Shown here: positions 51,532 through 61,481 of the stretch, in pieces
How the letters are laid out: each line of letters opens with the position of its first letter
How positions within the stretch are numbered: the first letter of the stretch is position 1
Assembly (NCBI GenBank): GCA_020638905.1
Contig: JACKHP010000008.1
Span: 127,704 to 191,703 of the forward strand
Length of the DNA stretch: 64,000 bases
DNA from: Planctomycetota bacterium
GTDB taxonomy: Bacteria; Planctomycetota; B15-G4
Direction of reading: 5' to 3'
Translations under genes and position numbers: made by a program
Notes under the pieces: model-generated
Databases searched by the model: none
Told to the model about the DNA's origin: nothing
The model's input: only the letters and a program-made list of their open reading frames with translations

Positions 51532-52485
51532 ATGAACAAGAGCACCACATTCTTCACGTCGGGCGCGCTGGTCCTCGGGCTCTGCGCGACGACCACGACG
51601 GCGCAGACCAGCGACAAGCCGATCAGCGTGGACCCGGCCACCCGTACGGCCACGCAGGAGACGCACCCGGCCGTGCGCACCTCCGAGGCTCCGGCGCGTG
51701 CCAGCGAGATCATCGGCAAGTCGATCGCCGCCGAATCGGGCGAGAAGATCTGGACGATCAAGGATCTCGCCATCGCCCCCACGGGCGATCTCGTCGCCTT
51801 CGTCCAGCGCGAGGACGACACGATGATCGGCATCCCCTTCGCGAACCTCGAGGCCCGCATGACCAAGTCGGCCATGCCGGAAGCCAAGGCCAAGGAGCGC
51901 CAGGAGCGCGTGACGAGCGGCGAGACGCCCGAGATCATGATGTTCTCGATGATCGGCGATCGCGCGCTGTTCGACGCAGCCCCGAGCTTCAAGGACGCGA
52001 AGTCCGTCGACGTGGCCTGGCTGACGCGCTCGATCGCGTACTTCGCCGGTCACGAGGTCACCGATGCGGTCAAGGACCGCATGGTCGGCAAGGACGACGC
52101 CAAGGCCGCGCCGATCACCGACGCGAACGCCAACACGATGAAGCGGCCGGTCCTGATCGACACGCTCATCGGCAAGAAGGTCGTCACCGGCGAGGGTGCC
52201 AATCTCGGTGACATCGAGGATGTCGCCATCGATCTGGGCACCCATCGCATCGCGTACGTCGTGGTCTCGACCGGCGGCGTCCTGGGCATGGGCGAGACGC
52301 TGCACGCCGTGTCCTACGACGGACTCACCGCGAACGACGACTCGACCATGGGTCTCGCGATGACCAGCGACGGACTGGCGAACCAGCCGATCCTCGACCT
52401 CGATCGCCTCGCGCCGCACCCGCTCGCCGCGGCAGCCCTCGGCGACAAGCTGTCGGAGAAGGAGACGGCCCGCGGCGGCAACTGA
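51532..52485 (+). CDS. Exported protein with two PRC-barrel domains
   Basis: The 317-residue product has a signal peptide (FFTSGALVLGLCATTTTAQ). Two PRC-barrel modules follow, at about 58-125 (IIGKSIAAESGEKIWTIKDLAIAPTGDLVAFVQ) and 205-290 (LIGKKVVTGEGANLGDIEDVAIDLGTHRIAYVVVS). PRC barrels bind proteins or nucleotides; exported ones accompany envelope-stress loci. Transcription should start from the sigma54 promoter at 51466. A strong hairpin follows the stop and separates it from the convergent sigma54 activator gene. Confidence 0.85.
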   Translation: MNKSTTFFTSGALVLGLCATTTTAQTSDKPISVDPATRTATQETHPAVRTSEAPARASEIIGKSIAAESGEKIWTIKDLAIAPTGDLVAFVQREDDTMIGIPFANLEARMTKSAMPEAKAKERQERVTSGETPEIMMFSMIGDRALFDAAPSFKDAKSVDVAWLTRSIAYFAGHEVTDAVKDRMVGKDDAKAAPITDANANTMKRPVLIDTLIGKKVVTGEGANLGDIEDVAIDLGTHRIAYVVVSTGGVLGMGETLHAVSYDGLTANDDSTMGLAMTSDGLANQPILDLDRLAPHPLAAAALGDKLSEKETARGGN

Positions 52486-52528
52486 ACCGCCCTGCGGGAA
52501 TCGTGAGCGCTGAACGCAGCGATCACCA

Positions 52529-52564
52529 CGAGGGCCGGGTCGTCATGCGACGATCCGGCCCTCG
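52529..52564. terminator. Bidirectional terminator, 16-bp stem
   Basis: CGAGGGCCGG pairs with CCGGCCCTCG and continues through GTCGTC/GACGAT (one wobble) to an ATGC loop. TCCGTTT follows on the plus strand. It lies between the convergent PRC-barrel (+) and response-regulator (-) stops. It is the best terminator in the window. Confidence 0.75.
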
Positions 52565-52619
52565 TCCGTTTCGAGGATCGCGCGGCGAGTCGAACACGGT
52601 GCGCGGGGCGCGCCGCGAC

Positions 52620-53953
<1,334 letters not shown>

Positions 53954-53969
<16 letters not shown>

Positions 53970-55159
53970 GTCGACTCCCGCCGCGGTGCGAGGACGGCCA
54001 GAGGGAGCTCGATCCTGACCGTCGTGCCCGAGCCCTCGACGCTCTCGAGCGCGAGCGAGCCCGACATCGACTCGATCGCGGCGCGGGTGGTGAACAGGCC
54101 GATGCCCGAGCTGTCCGTCTTGGTGGTGAAGTGCATGCGGAAGATCTGTTCGAGGCTGCGGGCCGGGATGCCGATGCCGTGGTCTCGGATGGTGATCGAG
54201 GCGTGTCGATCGTCGCTGTCCAGCGCGATCTCGATCGGACCGCCGCCGGGCATCGCCTCGAGCGAGTTCAGCAGCAGGTTCAGCAGCGCCTGCTTGAGCA
54301 GGTCGCGCGCCGCGAGCACGCTGGGACCGAAGTTCGGCAGGTCGAGATCGAAGACGATCGCGAGCTGCGCGGCCTGCGGGGCGACGAGCTCGACGACCTC
54401 GAGCACGAGTCGTCGCAGGTCGGTCAGGTGCGCCGTGTGGCGCGGCGGCTGCGACTCCGCGAGCAGCATCTGCAGCATGCGCGAGAGGCGCGTCACCTCG
54501 ATCTGCAGCAGCTCGACGCGCTTCCCGGCCGCGTCACCGTCCTGGCCGGGGTCGGAGATGTCCTGTCGGAGCAGGTCGAGGTTGATGGCGATCGCGTTGA
54601 GCGGCGCCCGCAGGTCGTGGGCCGCGTGTCGATAGGTCGTGTGCAGTCTGCGCATCTGCGAGGCGAGGTACAGGGACGACTGCAGCGCGTCGAGCGAGCG
54701 TCGCCCGGTGACGAGCGCCAGGTATCCCCCGCGGGACGTGTCCTCGAGGCGCAGCGCTCGCACGAACAGCCGTCGGCTCTCGCGATCGCGGACCAGCGCG
54801 ACGTCCAGCACGAGCTCGCCTTCCGACGGCGGACGCGCGTGGAGTTCCTTCTCTATGTGGCCGTGGACGTCGCGCCACACCTCGGCGAAGTCCGCGGGAT
54901 TCCCGAGCAGCTCGGTGGCGTCGCGGCTGTGGAGCAGGACCTTGCCCTGCGCATCGACGAGCACGACCCCGCCGCCGGCCTCGTGGGACACCTGTTCGAG
55001 GTCCAGGTGGCGCTTGGCGACGGGGTGTTTGTGGACCGCGCCGTTGTGGCTCGCGCCGGACGTCGCCCGGCCGTTCACCGCGCCCGGCCGCCTGACGAAG
55101 GGGACTGCGTCACCGCGCCTGAGCCTGACCGGCTCGCGCTGTGATTCGTGGAATGACAT
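53954..55159 (-). CDS. Sensor histidine kinase (NtrB-like partner)
   Basis: The 401-residue kinase lacks transmembrane helices, so it should be cytoplasmic. Residues about 60-160 form a PAS-like sensor (GVVLVDAQGKVLLHSRDATELLG). The phosphoacceptor is His181 in AAHDLRAPLNAIAINLDLL. The HATPase domain follows (LLNLLLNSLEAMPGGG, IRDHGIGIPA, DSSGIGLFTTRAAIE). ATG 55159 has a strong GGAGG site 7 bases upstream; the frame is open to 55213. It pairs with the sigma54 regulator it overlaps. Confidence 0.9.
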
Positions 55160-55460
55160 GTCGCGACCTCCGGGCGACGCCGAAGACGAATCGGGGCCGA
55201 GAGGCTTCCGCATCGTCTCCGAGATGCATCCAGACTAAGAGCGGCGAGCGGGAACCCGCCATGGGGCGGAACCCTGCTGGAGACGCGCGGCGTCGGACAA
55301 TGCAGGTGGGGTTGAACCCCATGGGGCCGCGGCGTCGGGTTCGACTCGCATCAGGCCCGAAGGGGCCGGAAGCACGGCACTCGACTCTGGTGAAAGAGGT
55401 TCGGGCGCGCACGCCGACGGGTGCGCGTCCGAAAGCCCGCGGCGACTCCGCGACGAGGGA
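55160..55460. other. Intergenic region upstream of the histidine kinase
   Basis: About 300 bases without a gene. It contains small palindromes (GGGGTTGAACCCC near 55312 and GGCCCGAAGGGGCC near 55353). No sigma54-like site and no clear sigma70 promoter is seen in the kinase direction. It may hold the kinase/regulator promoter and a terminator for the DUF1328 gene. Confidence 0.5.
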
Positions 55461-55628
55461 TCAGCCCGCGGGCTGCCGACGTCCCGAGGCGAGCAGCACC
55501 AGGGAGCCCGCGATGAAGACCAGATACAGGATCCTGGCGACACCCGCGGCGGTCCCGCTCAAGGCGATGAAGCCGAGCAGTCCCGCGCTGAGCGCGCACA
55601 GCAGGAGGATTCCGAGGAGTGAGGGCAT
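55461..55628 (-). CDS. DUF1328-like small membrane protein
   Basis: The 55-residue product has two hydrophobic helices joined by GTAAGVARIL (LLGILLLCALSAGLLGFIALSG, then LYLVFIAGSLVLLA). This is the layout of the DUF1328/YtjA family, often induced by osmotic or envelope stress in other bacteria. It is upstream of the kinase gene on the same strand, 301 bases away. No enzymatic residues are present. Confidence 0.75.
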   Translation of the reverse strand: MPSLLGILLLCALSAGLLGFIALSGTAAGVARILYLVFIAGSLVLLASGRRQPAG

Positions 55629-55955
55629 GGTCGGCTCCGGTCCTCCGTCCCACGCGGCCGGAATCGGTTCGAGAGCGTTCGCCTGCAGAGGCCGCGCTCC
55701 GCCGGAAGGGCCGCGGGGGAGGAGTGAGATCCACTCTATGGGCGTCGTGCGACTCTCGCGATGGGGCAGTACCCACCCACCGACCCCGCGCGTGCGGAAC
55801 GCGCCGGGCCTCTCCACAGTAGGAATCCACCCCAGCGCCACACGTACCGCGGACGCGGATACTGGAATGTGGTCCGAGGACCCGAGCGAGCCTTCAGACA
55901 TGCGACACTGTGCGCAAGCCTCTTCGGCGAACCCATCCCTCGACGGGGCATCGCC
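55629..55955. other. Divergent intergenic region, DUF1328 / NarL-type kinase
   Basis: About 330 bases between divergent genes. I find no tRNA, repeat or credible small gene here, and no sigma54 consensus on either strand. It presumably holds the promoters of both flanking genes; none is strong enough to call. Confidence 0.4.
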
Positions 55956-57110
55956 ATGACGCGTCGCAGCAGCTTGTCGGACATCGCCGCCTTCGAGCGG
56001 TCGTATCGCAGCACGCTCGCGAAGCTCACGCGGGAACGTGCCGCCGCGAAGCGCGCGGCAGCGGGTGCTCGCCTCGGTGCACGAGCGCTCGGACTCGGAC
56101 TGTCCGCGTTGGACCTGGCGCGCATGCACGACCGCGCGGTCGCGGCGCAGACGTCGCGTCCCGGTCCGGCGACCAAGGCTCGCGCTGCCGCCACCGCCCG
56201 CGAGGAGGCGTTCTTCGTGGCGGTCATGGCGCCGATCGAGGACGCGCGCGGCGGCGCGTCCCGGGCGCGCAGCGATTCCGAACGTCTGGCCGGACAGCTC
56301 GGACGTCGCACCGCGGAGCTGGAGACGGTGCGCGCTCGCGTCCGGCGCGAGACCGAGCAACGCAGACTGCTGCGCAGCGAACTCGTCGCGAGCCGTCGCG
56401 ACCGCGCCGAGTGCGGTCGACGTGCGGTCGACATGGAGCGGCGGCTGCGACGCCTGTCCCACCGCATCCTCAACGCGCAGGAAGAGGAGCGCATGCGGAT
56501 CAGCCGCGACCTGCACGACGCGATCGGCGAGGCGCTCACGGGCATCAACGTCGGGCTCGCCGCGCTCGAGAACGAGGCCGCGTCGAGCTCGCGCGACCTC
56601 TCGTCGGCCATCGCGCTCACGCAGCGGCTCGTCGCACGCTCGATGAAGACCGTGCACCAGTTCGCGTGGGAGCTGCGCCCGAACCTGCTCGACGACCTGG
56701 GCCTCGTGCCGGCCTTGCGCTCGTACTCGAAGACGTTCGCCGAGCGCTCGGGCGTCGCGATCTCCGTCGAGATCGAGGACGGCTTCGCCGAACTCGACGA
56801 CGACGGCCGCACGGCACTCTTCCGCGTGGCGCAGGGCGCGCTCTCGAACGTCGAGCGGCACGCGCGCGCGAAACGGGTCCGGCTCGTCCTGCGGGACGAG
56901 GACGGCAGGGCGCATCTCTCCGTGAAGGACGACGGTCGTTCGTTCGACGCGCGCAGGCTCGAAGCGTCCAGGAAGCCGCGGCACCTGGGGCTGCTCGTGA
57001 TGCGCGAGCGGGTGGAGATGCTGGGCGGCCACTTCTCGGTGGACTCGTCGCCGGGACACGGGACGACGATCCAGGTCGACGTCCCCCGGAGACCGAAGAG
57101 CCGTGGCTGA
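55956..57110 (+). CDS. NarL-type sensor histidine kinase (HisKA_3)
   Basis: The 384-residue kinase has an N-terminal helical region (LGARALGLGLSALDLARMHDRAV, about 40-65) resembling segments of planctomycete signalling ATPases, then a coiled coil (105-175). The HisKA_3 dimerisation motif EEERMRISRDLHDAIGEALT carries His187, and HATPase motifs follow (QGALSNVERHARAKRV, VKDDGRSFD, GLLVMRERVEMLGG). No transmembrane segment is seen, so the sensor is cytoplasmic. Its stop overlaps the start of the response regulator gene. Confidence 0.88.
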   Translation: MTRRSSLSDIAAFERSYRSTLAKLTRERAAAKRAAAGARLGARALGLGLSALDLARMHDRAVAAQTSRPGPATKARAAATAREEAFFVAVMAPIEDARGGASRARSDSERLAGQLGRRTAELETVRARVRRETEQRRLLRSELVASRRDRAECGRRAVDMERRLRRLSHRILNAQEEERMRISRDLHDAIGEALTGINVGLAALENEAASSSRDLSSAIALTQRLVARSMKTVHQFAWELRPNLLDDLGLVPALRSYSKTFAERSGVAISVEIEDGFAELDDDGRTALFRVAQGALSNVERHARAKRVRLVLRDEDGRAHLSVKDDGRSFDARRLEASRKPRHLGLLVMRERVEMLGGHFSVDSSPGHGTTIQVDVPRRPKSRG

Positions 57111-57843
57111 GGAGCCGAAGCGCGTTCCGCGCCGGGACGGACGGCATGGGCGAGCCGAGCCGAAGGCGCGCCCGACGACGACGATCGTCCTGGTCGACGA
57201 CCACACGCTCGTGGTCCAGGGACTCAAGGCCCTGCTGCACTCGGAGGGCGACCTGGTCGTGGTCGGCGTGGCGAGCGACGGCCGCCGGGCGGTCGAGCTC
57301 GTGTCACGCCTGCACCCTGACGTCGTCGTGATGGACATCGCGATGCCGCGCCTCAACGGCCTCGAAGCCACGCGGCAGATCCTGCAGACCGACCCCGACG
57401 TCGCGATCGTGATCCTCTCGGCGCACAGCGACCCGGAGTACATCGAGCGCACGCGCGAGCTCGGCGCCGCCGCCTACGTGCTCAAGGACTCGTCGCTGAG
57501 CGCCTTCGCCGCGGCGATCCGCGCCGCGAAGACGTCACGCGGCGTGGAGCGCGCGTCGCAGGAGGAACGGCGTGGGACGAAGGGCGGGCGCGCGCCGGCC
57601 CGAGCGTCGCCGCTCGCCTCGGTGCCGTCGCTCAGTGTGCGGGAGGTCGAGGTGCTGCAGCTCATCGCCGAGGGCATGGCCAACAAGCAGACCGCGGCCG
57701 AGCTCGGCATCAGCATCAAGACGGTCGAGAAGCACAGGCAGAAGCTGATGACGAAGCTCGACATCCACGACGTGGCGGGCCTGACGCGCTTCGCCATCGC
57801 GGTCGGCATCATCGAAGGCCGCAACCGAGGACCCGGGTACTGA
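57103..57843 (+). CDS. NarL/FixJ-type response regulator
   Basis: The 246-residue product starts at GTG 57103, inside the kinase stop. After a basic N-terminal extension of about 25 residues comes a receiver domain with Asp78 in VVVMDIAMPRLNG. A linker leads to a LuxR-type helix-turn-helix (LSVREVEVLQLIAEGMANKQTAAELGISIKTVEKHRQKL). It forms a classical two-component pair with the preceding kinase. Targets are unknown; it sits beside the sigma54 system and may share stress inputs. Confidence 0.92.
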   Translation: MAEEPKRVPRRDGRHGRAEPKARPTTTIVLVDDHTLVVQGLKALLHSEGDLVVVGVASDGRRAVELVSRLHPDVVVMDIAMPRLNGLEATRQILQTDPDVAIVILSAHSDPEYIERTRELGAAAYVLKDSSLSAFAAAIRAAKTSRGVERASQEERRGTKGGRAPARASPLASVPSLSVREVEVLQLIAEGMANKQTAAELGISIKTVEKHRQKLMTKLDIHDVAGLTRFAIAVGIIEGRNRGPGY

Positions 57844-57889
57844 CGGATCCGCGTCGGTGACGCTGCCGTCCCCCGCGGCGTACCGCGCG

Positions 57890-58300
57890 TCACAGCGCGT
57901 GGCGGTCGGCGAACCCGGTGTCGACGTCGTGCCAGGCGACGAACTCGGCCTCGCCGCGCTTCCAGCACAGGAACACGAGGCGTCCCTCGCGCACGTGGTA
58001 GAGGTCGACCAGCCCCGAGTGGACGTCCTTGACCGTGGCGCCCAGTTCGGCCAGGCGTCGCAGCGTCGACCCGACGCGGTCTTCGACGTCCTTCAGCTGC
58101 TCGACGAGCGCCTTGGCCTCGCTCGCGTCGGGACACGAGGCCTCGAGCAGCGCCGGTCCCCAGATCATCTCGAGCGCGTTGAGCTTGATCTTCGTGGTGC
58201 GCAACGCGTCGCGCAGCTCGTCGATGCGCGCGAACGAGGCCTCGAGCTCGGGCACGAGCGCGTCGGCCTCGTCGACGGTGAACACGCGCGGACCGACCAT
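57890..58300 (-). CDS. DUF2203 family protein
   Basis: The 136-residue product has the DUF2203 layout: FTVDEADALVPELEASFARIDELRDALRTTK (long helical half), then LGATVKDVHSGLVDLYHVREGRLVFLCWKRGEAEFVAWHDVDTGFADR. The latter block, with its aspartates and GL(V)DF-like motif, is the most conserved part. The family is widespread but uncharacterised. I chose ATG 58300 with GGAG 11 bases upstream; the open frame extends back to 58783 without support. Confidence 0.8.
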   Translation of the reverse strand: MVGPRVFTVDEADALVPELEASFARIDELRDALRTTKIKLNALEMIWGPALLEASCPDASEAKALVEQLKDVEDRVGSTLRRLAELGATVKDVHSGLVDLYHVREGRLVFLCWKRGEAEFVAWHDVDTGFADRHAL

Positions 58301-58541
58301 CGCGGCTGGCACTCCTTCGGGGACGATCCGCGCGGTGCGCGACGAGGCGAGGGACGCGTCGTCCGGCCGGAAGACCGCGCGCCGAGCGTAAGGCCCGTTC
58401 CGGAACCCGTCCAGCGCGTGGGTGCGGGAACACGCGTGTGATGCGTAACGACGACCGGCATCCCGCGACTGTCCAGCATCGCGCCCGTCGCGCGATCCGA
58501 TGCGACGCCCGGCCGGCGCCGCCCACTGGGGGAGATGCAAC

Positions 58542-58901
58542 ATGTCGATGAAGACGAGAGCGGGTCGTCGCAGGCTCGCGTGGCTCTCGATCGCGCTGCT
58601 CATCGCGGTCTCGTTCGCCGACGACGCCCGGGCGTGGTCGCCGCCGGTCCCGATCCCGCCGGGCCACCCGGGCGACTTCGGCGAGCCGATCGACGCGCCG
58701 CCGCACGCGCCCGTCGATCCGCAACTGTGCATGAGCCAGTTCCTCGACAACGTGACCCGCTGCAAGCAGATCTTCTGCCACATCGGCTTCTGGTGGTGGG
58801 AGGACGACTACTGCGACCCCGGGTTCTACAACTGCGTCGGTCACGCGGACGAAGTCTTCGAGTGCTGCATCCAGCCCGTCACGTGCGGAGCGATGGGATG
58901 A
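58542..58901 (+). CDS. Small secreted cysteine-rich protein
   Basis: The 119-residue product has a signal peptide (AWLSIALLIAVSFADDARA) followed by a Pro-rich stretch (PPVPIPPGHPGDFGEP). Its compact C-terminal domain holds eight cysteines (CMSQ, RCKQIFC, YCDPGFYNC, ECC, VTC) and a WWWEDDY motif. Eight cysteines suggest four disulfides or metal binding. I do not recognise the family. GGGGGAG precedes ATG 58542. The next gene starts within its stop (ATGA), so they form a functional pair. Confidence 0.65.
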   Translation: MSMKTRAGRRRLAWLSIALLIAVSFADDARAWSPPVPIPPGHPGDFGEPIDAPPHAPVDPQLCMSQFLDNVTRCKQIFCHIGFWWWEDDYCDPGFYNCVGHADEVFECCIQPVTCGAMG

Positions 58902-60292
58902 CACGGGCCCGCACCCTGCTGCTCGGTGCGGGCCTTCTGCTGGCCGCGACGGCCACCCTGCTGTGGGTGTCGCGGCCGGACGAGACCGACCCCGCCGTCC
59001 TCGCGACTCCACGAGCCCCGAGAGGCGGCGGGGTCGTTCCGCTCGACGCGCCGATCCGTCCCGGCGACGCCACCGGGCTCGTGCTGCCCGCGGCCGAAAT
59101 GGACGCGAGATCTTCGGGAGCGGCTCTTGAGAAGCCGGTCGACGCGGAGGTCGCGCAGTTCATCGAGGCGCTGCGAGCGGCCGACCGGGGTCCCGAGGCA
59201 GCCTTCCACCCGGAGGTCTCGCGGCTCGTCGACGCATTCCTGGCGGGCACGATCGATCCCGACTCGCGTGCGCGCCGCGCCGAGGCCCTCGTGGCGCGGC
59301 TCGACGACGACGTCCGAAGCGCGCGGGTGCGTGCCGTCCTCGTGGGCGTCCTGGCTGCGTGGGGCCGAGAAGACGACGCGGTCGAGCGTTGGGTCACCGG
59401 CCTCGAGACCGAGCGACTGGCCATCGTGGTCGGCTCGTGGGCTTCCGACGAAGACGTCGCGCGAGGCGTCGTCGCCCTCGATCTCGCCGACTACGTCGAG
59501 CACGACGCGCGCGCGGGGTTCATGCTGCTGTCGCTCGTGGCGAGACGCATCCCCGGCGAGCCGATGCGCGCGATCCTCGTCGACCTGGCGTCCCGGTTCG
59601 CCGACGACTGGGACGCCTTGCTGCTGCGCGACGCGGCCATCCTGGTGCTCGGCACGGGCATCGACGTCGACGAGGAAGTCCTGCCGCTGCTCGCGGACAT
59701 CCTGTTCGACCCTTACGGGGCCCAGGCCGACGAAGCGATCCTCTACGTGCTCGCCCATGCCCGCGGAGAGGCCGCGCGGTCGACCCTGCTGCGCTTCCTC
59801 GACGATCCGCTGATGCCGAGCCACGGCAAGACGTTCGCGCGCTGGCTCATGGCGGGCACGCCGATGCTCGAGGGCGAGTTCGAAGTGCTGGTCGAGCCCT
59901 TCCGCGAAGACGATCCCATTGCGCGGACCATGGCGGCCGGCTCGCTCCTCAAGCGGCTCGAAGGGGCCGACGACGCCGAGCGGGCCACGATCGAGAGCGT
60001 CCTCGCCGAGCGCGTGCGGCTCGAGGAGTACGACACGGCCCGGCTGGCCGCGATCGCCGTGCTGGCACGCGACCTCGAGGGCAGCCGGGTCAAGGTCCAG
60101 GCCCTGAGCGACTGCCTGAAGCACGACGCGTCCACCGCCTGCCGCGCCACGGCGGCCGAGGGACTGGGCTCCGTCGCGCCCGCTCTGAGAACCGAGGCGC
60201 TGGGCGAGTTGCGCGCGGCGCTCGCGGCCGAGACCGACCCGAACGTACGCGACCTGATCCGGTCCTCCATTGCTCGCCTCGAGCAGTCCTGA
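58898..60292 (+). CDS. Membrane-anchored HEAT-like repeat protein
   Basis: The 464-residue product has one N-terminal hydrophobic helix (LLLGAGLLLAATATLLWV) that may anchor or export it. A disordered linker runs to residue 80. Helical repeats of HEAT type follow to the end (ARRAEALVARLDDDVRSARVRAVLVGVLAAWG; RATAAEGLGSVAPALRTEALGELRAAL). No catalytic motif is visible. It is translationally coupled to the cysteine-rich protein and may bind it; function unknown. Confidence 0.68.
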   Translation: MTRARTLLLGAGLLLAATATLLWVSRPDETDPAVLATPRAPRGGGVVPLDAPIRPGDATGLVLPAAEMDARSSGAALEKPVDAEVAQFIEALRAADRGPEAAFHPEVSRLVDAFLAGTIDPDSRARRAEALVARLDDDVRSARVRAVLVGVLAAWGREDDAVERWVTGLETERLAIVVGSWASDEDVARGVVALDLADYVEHDARAGFMLLSLVARRIPGEPMRAILVDLASRFADDWDALLLRDAAILVLGTGIDVDEEVLPLLADILFDPYGAQADEAILYVLAHARGEAARSTLLRFLDDPLMPSHGKTFARWLMAGTPMLEGEFEVLVEPFREDDPIARTMAAGSLLKRLEGADDAERATIESVLAERVRLEEYDTARLAAIAVLARDLEGSRVKVQALSDCLKHDASTACRATAAEGLGSVAPALRTEALGELRAALAAETDPNVRDLIRSSIARLEQS

Positions 60293-60346
60293 GCACCGGC
60301 CGCGAATCGCGGAGCCACGGACCCTCGCGCGGGACGCTGCGTGACA

Positions 60347-60352
60347 TATCCT
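60347..60352 (+). promoter_or_regulatory. Putative -10 hexamer TATCCT
   Basis: TATCCT lies 10 bases before the dipeptidase ATG at 60363, predicting a leader of only a few bases. It resembles the TATCCT at 27161 before the TPR gene. No Shine-Dalgarno sequence occurs in the gap. Confidence 0.35.
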
Positions 60353-60362
60353 GGCCCCTCGC

Positions 60363-61481
60363 ATGGGCGCCTACGACGACATCCCTCCCGCGGCCGCGGC
60401 GCTGCATCGCTCGGCACTCGTGTTCGACGCCCACGCCGACACGCTCACCGAGATGACCGATCGGGGCTACGACCTCGACGCGGGCCTCCCGGGCACGCAC
60501 CTCGACCTGCCGCGCTGCGCCGACGGCGTGCTCGACGCGCAGGTGCTGACGTGCTTCGTCCACCCGCGCTGCCTGCCCGACGGGGCGGCCGCGAGGGTGC
60601 GCGCACTGCTCACGACGTGGGATCGACAAGTCGCACGCCTCGGCGATCGGGTCGCGCTGTGCGAGGGGCCGGGCGAGGTGGCGGCCGCTCGGGACGCGGG
60701 GCGGCTGGCGGTGGTGCTGGCGATCGAGGGCGGGCACGCCATCGAGGACGACCTCGAGCTGCTGGCCGACTTCCGGCGGCACGGCGTGCGCACGATGACG
60801 CTCACCTGGAACAACAGCAACGGCTGGGCCGACGGCTGCGGCGACGACGGGCCGCACGGCGGGCTGACGCCCTTCGGACGCGACGTCGTCGCGGCGATGG
60901 AGGAGCTCGGCATGGTCGTCGACGTGTCGCACGCGGCCGAGTCCACGTTCGACGACGTGCTCGCGTGTGCGACGCGGCCGCTGCTGGCGAGCCATTCGTG
61001 CGCCCGGGCGCTGCGCGAGCACCGCCGCAACCTGCACGATGCGCAGCTGCGCGCCCTGGCCGAGAGCGGCGGGGTGGCGTGCGTGAACTTCTATCCGCAC
61101 TTCCTGGTGGCCGAGGGCGAGGCCGACGTCGACGACGTGGTCGCGCACGTGCTGCGCTTCCTCGAGGTCGCGGGCGAAGACCACGTCGGCCTCGGCGGCG
61201 ACTACGACGGCATCCCCGTCGGGCCGAAGGGCGCCGAGGACGTGACCGGCCTGCCGCGCGTGACCGCGGGACTGCTGGCGCGCGGCGTCTCCGAGCGCGT
61301 GCTGCGCAAGGTCCTCGGCGGCAACCTGCTGCGACTGTTCGACGGCGGCGTCCAAGGCGCCGGGCCGAAGGGCGCGATCGCCGAGCGCCGCGCGGTCGAG
61401 GCAGGCGGCGGTCCGTCGAGCGAGGGGCGCGACGACCCGCGCGTGGCATCCCGGGGCGACCCGCGAGGAGATCATTCGTGA
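60363..61481 (+). CDS. Membrane dipeptidase (peptidase M19)
   Basis: Zinc dipeptidase of the renal/M19 family that hydrolyses dipeptides, often with D- or beta-amino acids. The 372-residue product has the metal motifs DAHADT (His24, Asp26), AIEGGHAIEDD, VDVSHAAES, ASHSCARAL and GGDYDGI. It has no signal peptide, so it is cytoplasmic. The C-terminal 40 residues are polar and low in conservation. The following methyltransferase gene overlaps its stop as GTGA. Confidence 0.9.
   Translation: MGAYDDIPPAAAALHRSALVFDAHADTLTEMTDRGYDLDAGLPGTHLDLPRCADGVLDAQVLTCFVHPRCLPDGAAARVRALLTTWDRQVARLGDRVALCEGPGEVAAARDAGRLAVVLAIEGGHAIEDDLELLADFRRHGVRTMTLTWNNSNGWADGCGDDGPHGGLTPFGRDVVAAMEELGMVVDVSHAAESTFDDVLACATRPLLASHSCARALREHRRNLHDAQLRALAESGGVACVNFYPHFLVAEGEADVDDVVAHVLRFLEVAGEDHVGLGGDYDGIPVGPKGAEDVTGLPRVTAGLLARGVSERVLRKVLGGNLLRLFDGGVQGAGPKGAIAERRAVEAGGGPSSEGRDDPRVASRGDPRGDHS

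Noticed and set aside
55325..55350. tRNA T-loop-like GGTTCGACTC
   Set aside because: The flanking bases do not pair as a T-stem and no acceptor, D or anticodon arm can be drawn around it.
55160..55543. Possible small minus-strand gene between the kinase and DUF1328
   Set aside because: The open frames are low-complexity Arg/Ser/Pro text without a ribosome site or recognisable motif, and they overlap the DUF1328 gene or the kinase start.
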